Assembly (NCBI GenBank): GCA_001931535.1
Contig: CP016211.1
Coordinates: forward strand, 6,679,573 to 6,743,572
Length of the DNA: 64,000 nt
Reading direction: 5' to 3'
From: Minicystis rosea
GTDB lineage: Bacteria; Myxococcota_A; Polyangia; Polyangiales; Polyangiaceae
Shown here: piece by piece, positions 26,202 through 33,813 of the stretch
How positions within the stretch are numbered: position 1 is the first letter of the stretch
How the letters are laid out: every line of letters begins with the position of its first letter
The notes under the pieces: model-generated
Seen by the model: only the letters and a program-made list of their open reading frames with translations
What the model was told of the DNA's origin: nothing
Databases searched by the model: none
Made by a program: the position numbers and the translations under genes

Positions 26202-27314
26202 ATGGCAGAGCCCATCTCCGAGAGCGAAGCCGCGGATCAGGCCAACTGCGTGGGCCGGATCCACACCGCGGTCACGCACGGCAACATCCGGCCCGAGATC
26301 ATGGAGGTGGTCCACAAGGGCGACGAGACCCTCTGCACGCCGAAGGGGAAGACGACCACCGCGCAGATCACGGGGGCGCTCTCGGCCATCACCAAGGCGC
26401 TCGAGCGCACCGACCTCTCGGATGCCGAGGCCAACGCCCTCAAGAGCAGCTACCTGAGCGCGTACGGCCGCGGCCAAACGGACGGGGTCATCCCTCCGAC
26501 GCTCACCAAGACCCTCCTGCAAATCGGCATGAACGCGATGGACTGGAGCGGGGGTGGCTCGGGCGTCGGTCGCGGCGCGCACGTGCCGGAGGGCCCGTCT
26601 TCGCCGATCGTGAGGACCTCCTCCCCGCACGAGCCCATCACCACGCCCAAGCCTGCGGGCGGTCCCGGCGGAGCCGGTGGATCCGAGCCCATCACCGCAC
26701 CGAAGCCCGGCGAAGCGCCCGGCGGGTCCGAGCCGCTCGCAGCACCGAAGCCGGCCGACGCATCTAGCGCCTCCGAGCCGCCGGCGCAGAAGCCGGCCAA
26801 CGCCTCCGACGGGGCCAAGCCGGACGCCGAACAGAAGCCGAACGCCGAACAGAAGCCGAACGCCGAACAGAAGCCGGCGGATGGCCCCAACGAGCCCAAG
26901 CCGAACGCCGAACAGAAGTCTTCATCCACCGCGACCCGGATCAACCGGAAGGGGAAACCGATCTCCGAAGAGCGGGCGAAGAAGGCCGAGGCCATCGATG
27001 CGCTCGGGCGTTCGCGCGAGCAAAGGGTCGCCGACCAAGTCGGCGGCAAGGTGTCCCGCGAGAGGATCGTCACGCCGATCGGATCGAGTGACATCGACGT
27101 GGTCGGCCCGAAGGGGGAGCTCATCGCGGTCGGCGGCCCGGCGAAAGCCAACGACCTCGGGAAGCTGGGGCATCAGTTGAATGTCCTGAAGCACGCGGCC
27201 GATGCACGCGGCGTCGCGGCGATGGCGGCGTTCGAGGTCGGCACCCCGCAGTCGGCCATCAATCTGGCCATCAAGAAGCTCGGCGCAGCGAACGTGTTCA
27301 CGTTCGGTCCTTGA
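26202..27314 (+). CDS. Candidate type VI effector with a nuclease-like C-terminal domain
   Basis: A 370-residue protein. Residues 1-~110 form a helical adaptor (VGRIHTAVTHGNIRPEIMEV) without a signal peptide. Residues ~130-250 are a Pro/Ala/Lys linker with an 18-base tandem repeat coding EQKPNA. The last ~100 residues look like a restriction-endonuclease-fold toxin: SREQRVADQVGGKVSRERI, then GSSDIDVVGPKGELIAVGG and LGKLGHQLNVLKHAADARGV, ending IKKLGAANVFTF. The acidic DxD and the following strand fit, but the usual ExK is written VGGPAK, so catalysis is unproven. The PAAR-like gene upstream and a small acidic gene downstream give the typical effector-immunity context. Confidence 0.7.
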   Translation: MAEPISESEAADQANCVGRIHTAVTHGNIRPEIMEVVHKGDETLCTPKGKTTTAQITGALSAITKALERTDLSDAEANALKSSYLSAYGRGQTDGVIPPTLTKTLLQIGMNAMDWSGGGSGVGRGAHVPEGPSSPIVRTSSPHEPITTPKPAGGPGGAGGSEPITAPKPGEAPGGSEPLAAPKPADASSASEPPAQKPANASDGAKPDAEQKPNAEQKPNAEQKPADGPNEPKPNAEQKSSSTATRINRKGKPISEERAKKAEAIDALGRSREQRVADQVGGKVSRERIVTPIGSSDIDVVGPKGELIAVGGPAKANDLGKLGHQLNVLKHAADARGVAAMAAFEVGTPQSAINLAIKKLGAANVFTFGP

Positions 27315-27322
27315 GGTGTTTC

Positions 27323-27898
27323 GTGGCAGAGCGATCGATCTTTCTGTACGAGGTTCGCGAAGGCGCCGATTGGCTGGGCTCGCTGGAGCGAGACCTCGGT
27401 CGCGCCGGGCTTCACCTGAAGCCGCCCGGGAGCGATCTCGTCACCCCCTACGACGACGAAGGCGAGCGGCTATCCATGTCGGAGGAGGAGCTCCGTCGCT
27501 GGGTCGACGCCGGGCACGACGCGCGCTTCTCCTTCTGGTTCGCAGCAGACCACGACGTCTATTGTCGAATCCGAGAGAGCGACGGCGTGACCGTGATCGC
27601 GCTCGGCATGGATGGCTGCAGCCGCGCCGAGATGGAGAGCCTGCGAGCCGCCATGGAGCACCGGTTCCTCTCGCGCCGGACGACCAGCGCAGGGTTTGTC
27701 TTCGATCCCGACGGCGTGACGGAGGACTACGACTGGGATCGGTTCTTCCTGGCGAAAGAGCGCCTCGATCTGTCGGTCGAAAACCTCCCCGAGGCGCTGG
27801 GCGTGACCAGGGCCGAGCTCGGTCGCTTGGTGGCCGTGCCCGCCGCCGCCGAGGTGGTCGACGATGGTGCGCTCGTCGTCATCCGCGCCGCGCGTTGA
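27323..27898 (+). CDS. Presumed immunity protein of the effector at 26202
   Basis: A 191-residue protein from the GTG at 27323 (preceded by TTGAGGT); an in-frame TTG at 27311 overlapping the effector stop is an alternative. It is soluble and acidic with DWLGSLERDLGRAG, FSFWFAADHDVYCRI and FDPDGVTEDYDWDRFFLAKE. No family is recognised. Position directly after the toxin, tight spacing and an acidic composition suit a cognate immunity protein. This is inference from context only. Confidence 0.65.
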   Translation: MAERSIFLYEVREGADWLGSLERDLGRAGLHLKPPGSDLVTPYDDEGERLSMSEEELRRWVDAGHDARFSFWFAADHDVYCRIRESDGVTVIALGMDGCSRAEMESLRAAMEHRFLSRRTTSAGFVFDPDGVTEDYDWDRFFLAKERLDLSVENLPEALGVTRAELGRLVAVPAAAEVVDDGALVVIRAAR

Positions 27899-27900
27899 TC

Positions 27901-27919
27901 GAGCCGCCTCGTGCGGCTC
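27901..27919 (+). terminator. Hairpin ending the effector operon
   Basis: Perfect 7-bp stem GAGCCGC / GCGGCTC with a CTCGT loop, two bases after the stop of the immunity gene. A short mixed T/C tract follows. Confidence 0.55.
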
Positions 27920-27980
27920 CTCATGGCCGATGATATCGCTGCGGCGCGCTTCGACACGATGAAGCTCCTGTCCCGACGCG

Positions 27981-28571
27981 TCAGTCAGCACCTCTGCGGT
28001 CGAGAGGGTTTCCAGCGATCCGCCCAGCGACATCGTTGCTGACCGATGCGGCGGCGGCGCTGCCCGGCTTGCGCCTGGCCTGGTCCTCGAAGCACGCCCG
28101 AACCTCTTCTCCGAATCCCAGCCGAGGATAGCGAGCGAGCATCTCCACCCTCACGTCCGGCGGGAACAGCTCCGGCCGCCGTCCGACGACCTCCCAGCGC
28201 GTGGCGATCTGCAGCAGGTGAGACTCGGGATCGATGGCCGGGGACACGTCGTCCCTCATGTGCAACACGATGATCTTCTCGGCCCGGGCAGCCCGCTCCT
28301 CCGACCAGCCGGCGGCCAACCCGAAGACCCAGGCCAGGCACCCGCCCGCGTCCTCGAACGCCAGCCTGTGGCTGTCGAACGCCTCCGTCAGCCCGATGTC
28401 GTGGAGCAGCGCAGAGATGAAGTACAGCTCGTCATCGAAGGTGATCCCGTGCGCTCTGCCGTACATCACTCCCCAGAGGTAGGAGCGGACGGCGTGGTTG
28501 AGCAGCGCGGGCGAGTAGAAGCGAGTGGCCACGGACAGCGCGGCCGCTGCGGCGGGACTTTGCGGGAACAT
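27981..28571 (-). CDS. HD-domain phosphohydrolase-like protein
   Basis: A 196-residue protein from the ATG at 28571; a longer frame reaching 28709 is Arg-rich and not used. The metal-binding HD motif is in FISALLHDIGLTEAFDSHRL, with an upstream His in NHAVRSYLWGVMYGRAHG and the later HMRDDVSPAIDPESHLLQIA. It resembles the YedJ/cyanamide-hydratase-like HD proteins that act on small substrates or nucleotides. It converges with the effector operon and stands alone otherwise. Confidence 0.8.
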   Translation of the reverse strand: MFPQSPAAAAALSVATRFYSPALLNHAVRSYLWGVMYGRAHGITFDDELYFISALLHDIGLTEAFDSHRLAFEDAGGCLAWVFGLAAGWSEERAARAEKIIVLHMRDDVSPAIDPESHLLQIATRWEVVGRRPELFPPDVRVEMLARYPRLGFGEEVRACFEDQARRKPGSAAAASVSNDVAGRIAGNPLDRRGAD

Positions 28572-28824
28572 GGGCCCACGTTGCCAGCGGGGATGGGCCA
28601 AGCAACCCATCTCTCCATGGGAGTCATCGCCACGTGAAACCAAGCTCTCGTCACCCCGTGAGCTTCTCCGTTTCGACGCGGCGTGCCGACAGCCGAGGAG
28701 ACGAGTCAACCAGCGAGTCGACGAGCGGCGAATTCGTAGTGCAAGCGGACCGCCTCAACGCATGATCGTCACCTGAGCGTGGACGCTTGCTCCGTGTGCG
28801 ACAGACGTTTACCGTCCGCCGCCG

Positions 28825-30030
28825 ATGGACGTCGCGCCGCGATCGGACTGCCTGCTGGATCCGATCCGTCTCTCCGCGGCTCGCGAGACGATCGCGGAGA
28901 TCGCTTCTGCGCTGCCCATGCCTGAAGAGAGCTCGGTCGACCACTCTCTCCATCAGGGACACGCCGGGCTCGCCCTCTTCTTTGCGACGCGAGCGTGCTC
29001 CGAAGGTGCCTCGCCAACGGACCACGCGCGGGCCGTTGCGCATCTCGAGCGCGCCCTCGCTCTGCTGGTCGAAGGCGCGCACGCCCTCCACCTTGGCGAG
29101 GGAGCCGCGGGCGTCGCGTGGGCCGCGGCGCACCTCGCCGAGCTCGGGCTCATCGACGTGGACGAGGACTTCTTCGCCGACCTCGACCCGCAACTCCTCA
29201 CGTGGCTCGATGGACATGGAGCGCGCGGCTACGCCGAGCTTCTCTACGGCGTCGCCGGGATCGGCCTCTACGGCTGGAAGCGGCGCCACGCAGGCTCGGG
29301 TCGCGCGATCGTTCGAGCGGCGGTCGCCGCGCTGTCCGCGTCGGCGGTTCGCGACGGCTCGGGCGCCGTCTTCTGGCGGCGTCTGCGCGAGTCGATCGGC
29401 GACCCGGAGGCCGTCCGGTGCGGCATTGCCCATGGGATCGCAGGGCCGCTCGGGTTCCTCGGTCGCGCATCCGGCCTCGGAGACCCGGAGGCCAGAAGCC
29501 TCGTCGAGGCGAGCACGCGATGGCTTCGACCGCTTCTCGTCGACCGCGAGCAAAGCCCGAGCGCGTCAGCCGCGGAGCTCGGCGGCCGCGTCGCCTGGTG
29601 CACGGGGGATCTCGGCCTCGCCGGTGCTCTCAGGATCGCGGCGCGGGCCTGCAAGCTGGCCGAGCTCGAGCAAGCCGCGTGCGCGCTGGCGGAACGCTCC
29701 GCGAATCGCCCCACTCCGCACAGCGGCATCGGGGACGCCGGCCTCTGTCACGGCGCCTTTGGAAACGCGCATGTCTTCCATCGATGGTGGCAAGCGACAG
29801 GGGCCCCGCCGTTCGCCGATGCCGCGCTCCGATGGCTCGACCGCGGGCTCGCGCTGCGAAGACCAGGTCTCATCGCACACGCATTCACGAGCCTGGCAGA
29901 GATGTCGTCAGGGCTTTCTCCTTGGGGGCTGCTCACCGGTCTGGCCGGTATCGGTCTCGCCCTTCAGACGTTTTGTGACGCGCGTGTCCCGGCCTGGGAC
30001 GGTCACCTGTTGCTGGATCTCACGAATTGA
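28825..30030 (+). CDS. LanC-like lanthionine synthetase cyclase-family protein
   Basis: A 401-residue alpha/alpha-toroid. The repeated G-x-x-G inner helices are GHAGLALFFATRA, LHLGEGAAGVAWAA, LLYGVAGIGLYGWKR, GIAHGIAGPLGFLG, VAWCTGDLGLAGAL, GLCHGAFGNAHVF and LTGLAGIGLALQ. Zinc ligands match the family: Cys in WCTGDLG and the Cys-His pair in LCHG. LanC enzymes close thioether rings on dehydrated lanthipeptides. No lanB dehydratase is nearby, so it may work with an unlinked partner or as a stand-alone LanC-like protein. The facing small gene at 30195-30356 is a plausible substrate. Confidence 0.85.
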   Translation: MDVAPRSDCLLDPIRLSAARETIAEIASALPMPEESSVDHSLHQGHAGLALFFATRACSEGASPTDHARAVAHLERALALLVEGAHALHLGEGAAGVAWAAAHLAELGLIDVDEDFFADLDPQLLTWLDGHGARGYAELLYGVAGIGLYGWKRRHAGSGRAIVRAAVAALSASAVRDGSGAVFWRRLRESIGDPEAVRCGIAHGIAGPLGFLGRASGLGDPEARSLVEASTRWLRPLLVDREQSPSASAAELGGRVAWCTGDLGLAGALRIAARACKLAELEQAACALAERSANRPTPHSGIGDAGLCHGAFGNAHVFHRWWQATGAPPFADAALRWLDRGLALRRPGLIAHAFTSLAEMSSGLSPWGLLTGLAGIGLALQTFCDARVPAWDGHLLLDLTN

Positions 30031-30194
30031 TGGGCGCCTCCGCTCACGCCGTTCGATCGAGACGCTGAGCGAATCGCCGCTCTGGCGGAGGAGATCGCCT
30101 GCGCGACGCGGACACGTCGTCCACGGCATCGGGCTGCAGAATGCGGGTGCAGGAGCCGCCGGAGATCGGCAGCTCACTGCACCCGTTATGACTG

Positions 30195-30356
30195 TCAGTC
30201 GACGGTGGTATCGGGATAGCAGTGGACGAGGGTGCCCTGCCCGTACTCATCGATCACGCCTTCGCGAATCTGGGTACGGATGCGACGCACCTCGAGCCGA
30301 AGGCCCTTCTTCTGCTCGACCTTCGAATCCTGGCTGGCCTTGTCTTTGTTGTCCAT
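30195..30356 (-). CDS. Candidate RiPP (lanthipeptide-like) precursor peptide, 53 residues
   Basis: A complete 53-codon gene with a strong AGGAGA site five bases before the ATG. The peptide starts MDNKDKASQDSKVEQKK, continues GLRLEVRRIRTQIREG, and ends VIDEYGQGTLVHCYPDTTVD. A charged helical leader, a Leu/Arg-rich recognition-like stretch, a Gly near the expected cleavage point, and a short tail with one Cys and three Thr fit a leader-core plan able to form one thioether ring. It faces the LanC-like gene across 164 bases. The gene structure is seen in the sequence; the RiPP role is inference from the neighbour and layout. A longer overlapping frame at 30254-30475 is less coherent. Confidence 0.6.
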   Translation of the reverse strand: MDNKDKASQDSKVEQKKGLRLEVRRIRTQIREGVIDEYGQGTLVHCYPDTTVD

Positions 30357-30704
30357 GGGATGTCTCCTGATGGTTGTCCGAATTGCCGATCAAGTCGTCC
30401 GAAATGGCTCTCGAGGGCGCTCATGACGAGTCGCCTACACAACTCGTGTGGATAGGTCCCGAGCTCAGGCGCCAATTCTTCCTACATGCCGATTTGGAGG
30501 GCAACTGTTAGATCCTGCCATCCAATCGTGAGGGGCGTGTAGCCGTTGCAAACGGGTTCGCGAAGCCATGCAAGGAGCCAGTGCTCCTCACCGGAGTCCT
30601 GCGTGCATTCAGGCTTGTATACCGGCGAAGCAGCCGTGCCGTTTCAACGGATAGGCACCTGGAGAACTCCACTGCTCCACGATCCATGGCTCCATATCCG
30701 CGAG

Positions 30705-30803
30705 CTCCGAACCAGCGCAACCCGAATCTCCTCAACCGCCTTCGTCGTCATCGCGTCCTCACGCGCGAGGAGATTGGCCATTGAGGGCTACGCCACGGCG
30801 GGG
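30705..30803 (-). repeat. Dispersed ~100-bp repeat, copy 2
   Basis: Counterpart of 24309-24412, mostly identical. On the minus strand it begins a 35-residue frame (MTTKAVEEIRVALVRSSRIW...) that stops early, so this copy looks decayed. Confidence 0.7.
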
Positions 30804-31012
30804 AGCTCGCCCAAGAATCGAGTTGCGGACTCTTACCGATCGAGGGCGCAACGAGCTGCCCCGAGGCGGGCCAGACGCCTTTCGTCGAGATCTGCCCCGG
30901 GTATCGCGCGCGCATCGTGAAGTCCATCCTCGACGCCCGCGCGCGCCGTCACGGCGGCACGCTCCCGGAGGAGGTCGAAGAGCCCGCGTTCGACGAGGAC
31001 GAGGACTTCTGA
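30785..31012 (+). pseudogene. C-terminal remnant of an unidentified gene
   Basis: A 75-codon open stretch with good codon use at its end: FVEICPGYRARIVKSILDA, RRHGGTLPEEVEEPAFDEDE and a stop at 31010. A TGA at 30782 interrupts it upstream and there is no start codon before residue ~50. The acidic tail looks like a genuine protein end. Family not recognised; probably a truncated gene. Confidence 0.4.
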
Positions 31013-31194
31013 TGATCACCGTCCATCGACGGCGCGGAACCAAACACGCATGCATGAAGCACGGCGCCTCGTCGTTCGTCTCGGCGCGGAGTCCCAGTGT
31101 GGATCTCCTTGCCGAGCCGCACGTGACCCGGGGCGCGAGCACGCGCGATCCCTGGACGCGCACCGACGAAAGCGTGAGCGGAAGCCGGGCCTCT

Positions 31195-32076
31195 CTACGC
31201 TGCACCGGGTCCCATCACGCGATACCCCGCCTTCCGCAGGGCCTTGACCGCGGCCTTCCGGCCGCTCTCCACCCTCCCCTGCACCATCCGCGCGATCTGC
31301 TCCGGCGTCGCCCGGAACGCCACCACCGACCGGCAAAGGATGGCGCCGCCCGCATCCGCGACGAACGAGAGCTTCCGACTCGGCGGGCGTGCGGCCTGGG
31401 CCGCTTCCACCGCGACGGAGCGCGCGTCGTCGTCGCCTCCGGAGATGACGATGCGGTGGGTCTTGTCGACCCGCACCCTCACGACGGGCGGCGCGACGAT
31501 TCGGTGTCCGGCCGCCCGCAGCGCCCGGAGGGCTGCCTCCTGGCCTTTTCTCACGACGGCAGCGGGCGCCTTCGTGGACGTGGCCTTCGTGGTGCTCGCC
31601 TTCACGGTGCTCCTCTTCGACGCCGGCCGGCAGCGGATCGCCTCGTCCTCGCCGGCGACGAAGTCGAACCTTCGGTCCACGCCCAACAGCGTCACGCGGG
31701 CCGCGTGCAGGGCGATCGCGCGAGCGTCGTCACCGCCCCCGGACACGAAGATGCCCCCGGCGGCGTCGATGCGGATCGTCACGGGGCCTGGACCGTCGAC
31801 CTGATACCCGGCCGCACGCAAGGCCGTGATGACGGCTCTCCGTGCCCGCGACACGTTGCGCTCCGCCATCTCCCGGAGCTGTTGCGGCGTGGCCCGGAAC
31901 GCCGCCCGCTGCTCGCACCGGAGAGCGCCGTCCTCACCGACGACGTAGGCGAACGCGGGGTTCCGCGCGAGCGTGCCTCGGGCCGCCCGGAGCGCGATCG
32001 CACGTGCGGCCTTCCCGCCGCCGCGCACGACGATGTTCAACGACCCGCCGACCCGCACCTGCGCCTCGCCCACCAT
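31195..32076 (-). CDS. Protein of three tandem ~97-residue repeats, unknown function
   Basis: A 293-residue protein starting MVGEAQVRVGGSLNIVV at 32076. The sequence is three copies of one module (about 1-98, 99-197 and 198-293). Each has a beta strand pair (VTIRIDAAGGIFVSGGGDDA), a helix (RAIALHAARVTL), an FVAGEDEAIRCR strand and a helix ending in ALRAAGYQVDGPG. Modules 1 and 3 also share FRATPQQLREM / FRATPEQIARM; module 2 replaces this with a Thr/Lys-rich insert. No signal peptide or membrane segment. The single-module fold recalls small alpha/beta domains but I do not recognise the family. It stands alone, facing repeat debris. Confidence 0.75.
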   Translation of the reverse strand: MVGEAQVRVGGSLNIVVRGGGKAARAIALRAARGTLARNPAFAYVVGEDGALRCEQRAAFRATPQQLREMAERNVSRARRAVITALRAAGYQVDGPGPVTIRIDAAGGIFVSGGGDDARAIALHAARVTLLGVDRRFDFVAGEDEAIRCRPASKRSTVKASTTKATSTKAPAAVVRKGQEAALRALRAAGHRIVAPPVVRVRVDKTHRIVISGGDDDARSVAVEAAQAARPPSRKLSFVADAGGAILCRSVVAFRATPEQIARMVQGRVESGRKAAVKALRKAGYRVMGPGAA

Positions 32077-32497
32077 GGCGCGGACGATACACGCTCGCCG
32101 GTCGCGTCCAGCCTCGTTTCTCCTTCGCACGGCTGATGACTTTGTCCGTGATCGCGTATCGTCGAGGCAACGAACGCCAGGTCCGAAGCGGCGAAACGCC
32201 CTGGAAATTGCGGGTGGATCGCGGGGTGGTGGGGCCCCGACGGCAAAGTCTGCGGGGCGGCGGGGACGCGCGTCCCCGCCGCGTGAATCAGGTCGGACGG
32301 CGAGCGACCACCAGCGGCTCGATGGTCGCGACGAGACCAACACCCACGAGGGAACGGACACCTCGCGCACCAGTGAATCGCGTGCATCCACGCCCGCGAA
32401 ACGGCCTTCGGCGTTGGGAATGTGCCGTGTCGCCGCCGTCACGCGAGAGCGAGATAATCTTTGCGTCGTCTCCCTCCGCAGCGCGACGGACGCCCCC
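32077..32497. other. Intergenic stretch with MITE-like copy B
   Basis: About 420 bases between divergent genes. It contains the 166-base element at 32123-32288; the remainder (32289-32497) should hold the promoter of the gene at 32498. No gene is supported. Confidence 0.5.
32123..32288. mobile_element. MITE-like element, copy B
   Basis: About 166 bases, related to the copy at 22005-22157. Left end TTCGCACGGCTGATGACTTTG, right end GCCGCGTGAAT, preceded by the palindrome GGGGACGCGCGTCCCC. The left inverted end has drifted more than in copy A. Non-coding. Confidence 0.6.
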
Positions 32498-33685
32498 ATG
32501 AGCGACACGGACGATGCCCTCGCGATCCTCGAGTTGCTGCGCCCCGAGGCCGGCGAGGCCGCGCACGACTGGAAGGCGCTCATGGATGGCATCCGGCGCG
32601 CGAGCGAAGAGAGGCACCATCGGGTCCTCGTCGCGCTCGTGCGCCTCTGCCACGCGCCGCCCGCGCGCCTCGCGATGCTCGACGAGAAGCTTCGTCGCAT
32701 CAGCAGCCTCGCGCTCGAGACCCTCGCGCTCGTCGACGGCGACGAAGCGGCGCTCGCGTTCGCGACGCTCGCGCTGGAGGTCCCGGCGATCTTCACGGCG
32801 CCCTGCCGCGCTCATCCCGACGCGCTCGCCCGCGCGTACGGTGCGCGCCTCGCGCAAACGCACCACGAGGACACGCTCGGCGCGGTGCTGCGCGCGCACG
32901 GGGAAGATGCGGCGCTCCTCGATCTGCTCGCGTGCTGGCTCCACGAGAAGGTCCTCCGCGGCGGGCGCGTGTCGGCCCTTCCGGAGGTGCAGCGCTTCGT
33001 CGCGACGCTCGTACGCGCCGGGCACCCGCTGGCCGCGCTGCCGCTCGATCTGCTCGCGATCGAGCGCGGCGTCTCCGAGATGGCTACACGTTACTACCTG
33101 TTCGGCGCGTCGGGCTGGGGCGCGCGGATCAACCTTCCGACGGGCTCGGAGCCCGAGTGGCCCGCGGGGCTCGATCTGCCCGCGTCCTCCAACGTCACGA
33201 CGCCACGTGACATGAATCTCATTCGGGCGATTTGGGAGAGCGCGAAGGCCGTCTCCAACGGCAGGTCGGAGGGTCGCGTGCTCCTCCTCGATCCGCCGGC
33301 CCCGACGGTCACGAGCGCGCTGCTCCGCTCGCTGCCAGTCCGCTGCCTCGCGGGCGCGACGGCGGACGCGGTGCAGACCAAGTCGACCTCTCCCGAGCTC
33401 GCGTTCGAGGCGCTCCTCGCGTTCGCCGCGAACGGCGGCGACTACAACATCGGGTGGAGCGGCCCGTGGGGCCGGCTCGCCGCGTGGCGCTCGCTCCGCG
33501 GGCTCACGCTCTCCGGCGACGACGCGTCGCTCGCCGACGTCGAGGCGCGGGCGCAGGCATGCTCGTGGTTCCACTTCCGCGCCGACACCCAGTGGTTCTA
33601 TCGCATCGTCACCGACTTCGGCATCGCCGCGCTCCAGCCCGACGGCAGCGCGATCGCCGTCTTCGCGGGCACCGACACCGACTGA
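32498..33685 (+). CDS. DUF6183-like protein
   Basis: A 395-residue protein from the ATG at 32498 (MSDTDDALAILELLRPEAGE); in-frame sequence upstream to 31973 crosses the MITE-like element and is rejected. The N-terminal two thirds are helical (LALETLALVDGDEAALAFAT, LLDLLACWLHEKVLRG). The C-terminal part, ACSWFHFRADTQWFYRIVTD followed by ALQPDGSAIAVFAGTDTD, resembles DUF6183 proteins of actinomycetes and myxobacteria, which have no known function. No signal peptide. The family call is from memory of the ending and moderately sure. Confidence 0.65.
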   Translation: MSDTDDALAILELLRPEAGEAAHDWKALMDGIRRASEERHHRVLVALVRLCHAPPARLAMLDEKLRRISSLALETLALVDGDEAALAFATLALEVPAIFTAPCRAHPDALARAYGARLAQTHHEDTLGAVLRAHGEDAALLDLLACWLHEKVLRGGRVSALPEVQRFVATLVRAGHPLAALPLDLLAIERGVSEMATRYYLFGASGWGARINLPTGSEPEWPAGLDLPASSNVTTPRDMNLIRAIWESAKAVSNGRSEGRVLLLDPPAPTVTSALLRSLPVRCLAGATADAVQTKSTSPELAFEALLAFAANGGDYNIGWSGPWGRLAAWRSLRGLTLSGDDASLADVEARAQACSWFHFRADTQWFYRIVTDFGIAALQPDGSAIAVFAGTDTD

Positions 33686-33690
33686 GCTTC

Positions 33691-33719
33691 ACGGCGCGCC
33701 GCTCGGGCAAGCGCGCCGT
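33691..33719 (+). terminator. Hairpin after the DUF6183-like gene
   Basis: Nine-base perfect stem ACGGCGCGC / GCGCGCCGT with an 11-base loop, five bases past the stop codon. No T-run. Confidence 0.55.
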
Positions 33720-33813
33720 GCGTGTCGGAACGGCGGCGCGATTCCTCCTTTGCCGGAGCGGCGCTTGCGGTTCCTCCCAGGGCCCGAGGCGCGCGCCGGT
33801 GGCACGCTGCGCG

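Larger units (their letters stand above)
30357..31194. other. Gene-poor stretch with fragments
   Basis: About 840 bases. The left end should hold the promoter of the small peptide gene. It contains dispersed repeat copy 2 (30705-30803) and a short C-terminal coding remnant (30785-31012). Nothing else is supported on either strand. Confidence 0.5.

Noticed and set aside
30254-30475. 73-codon minus-strand frame overlapping the small peptide gene
   Set aside because: It lacks a ribosome site and its composition drifts to Arg/Ser; the 53-codon frame has an AGGAGA site and coherent peptide character.
31973-32497. In-frame extension upstream of the DUF6183-like gene
   Set aside because: It crosses the MITE-like element and is Arg/Thr-rich; the ATG at 32498 starts a coherent protein.
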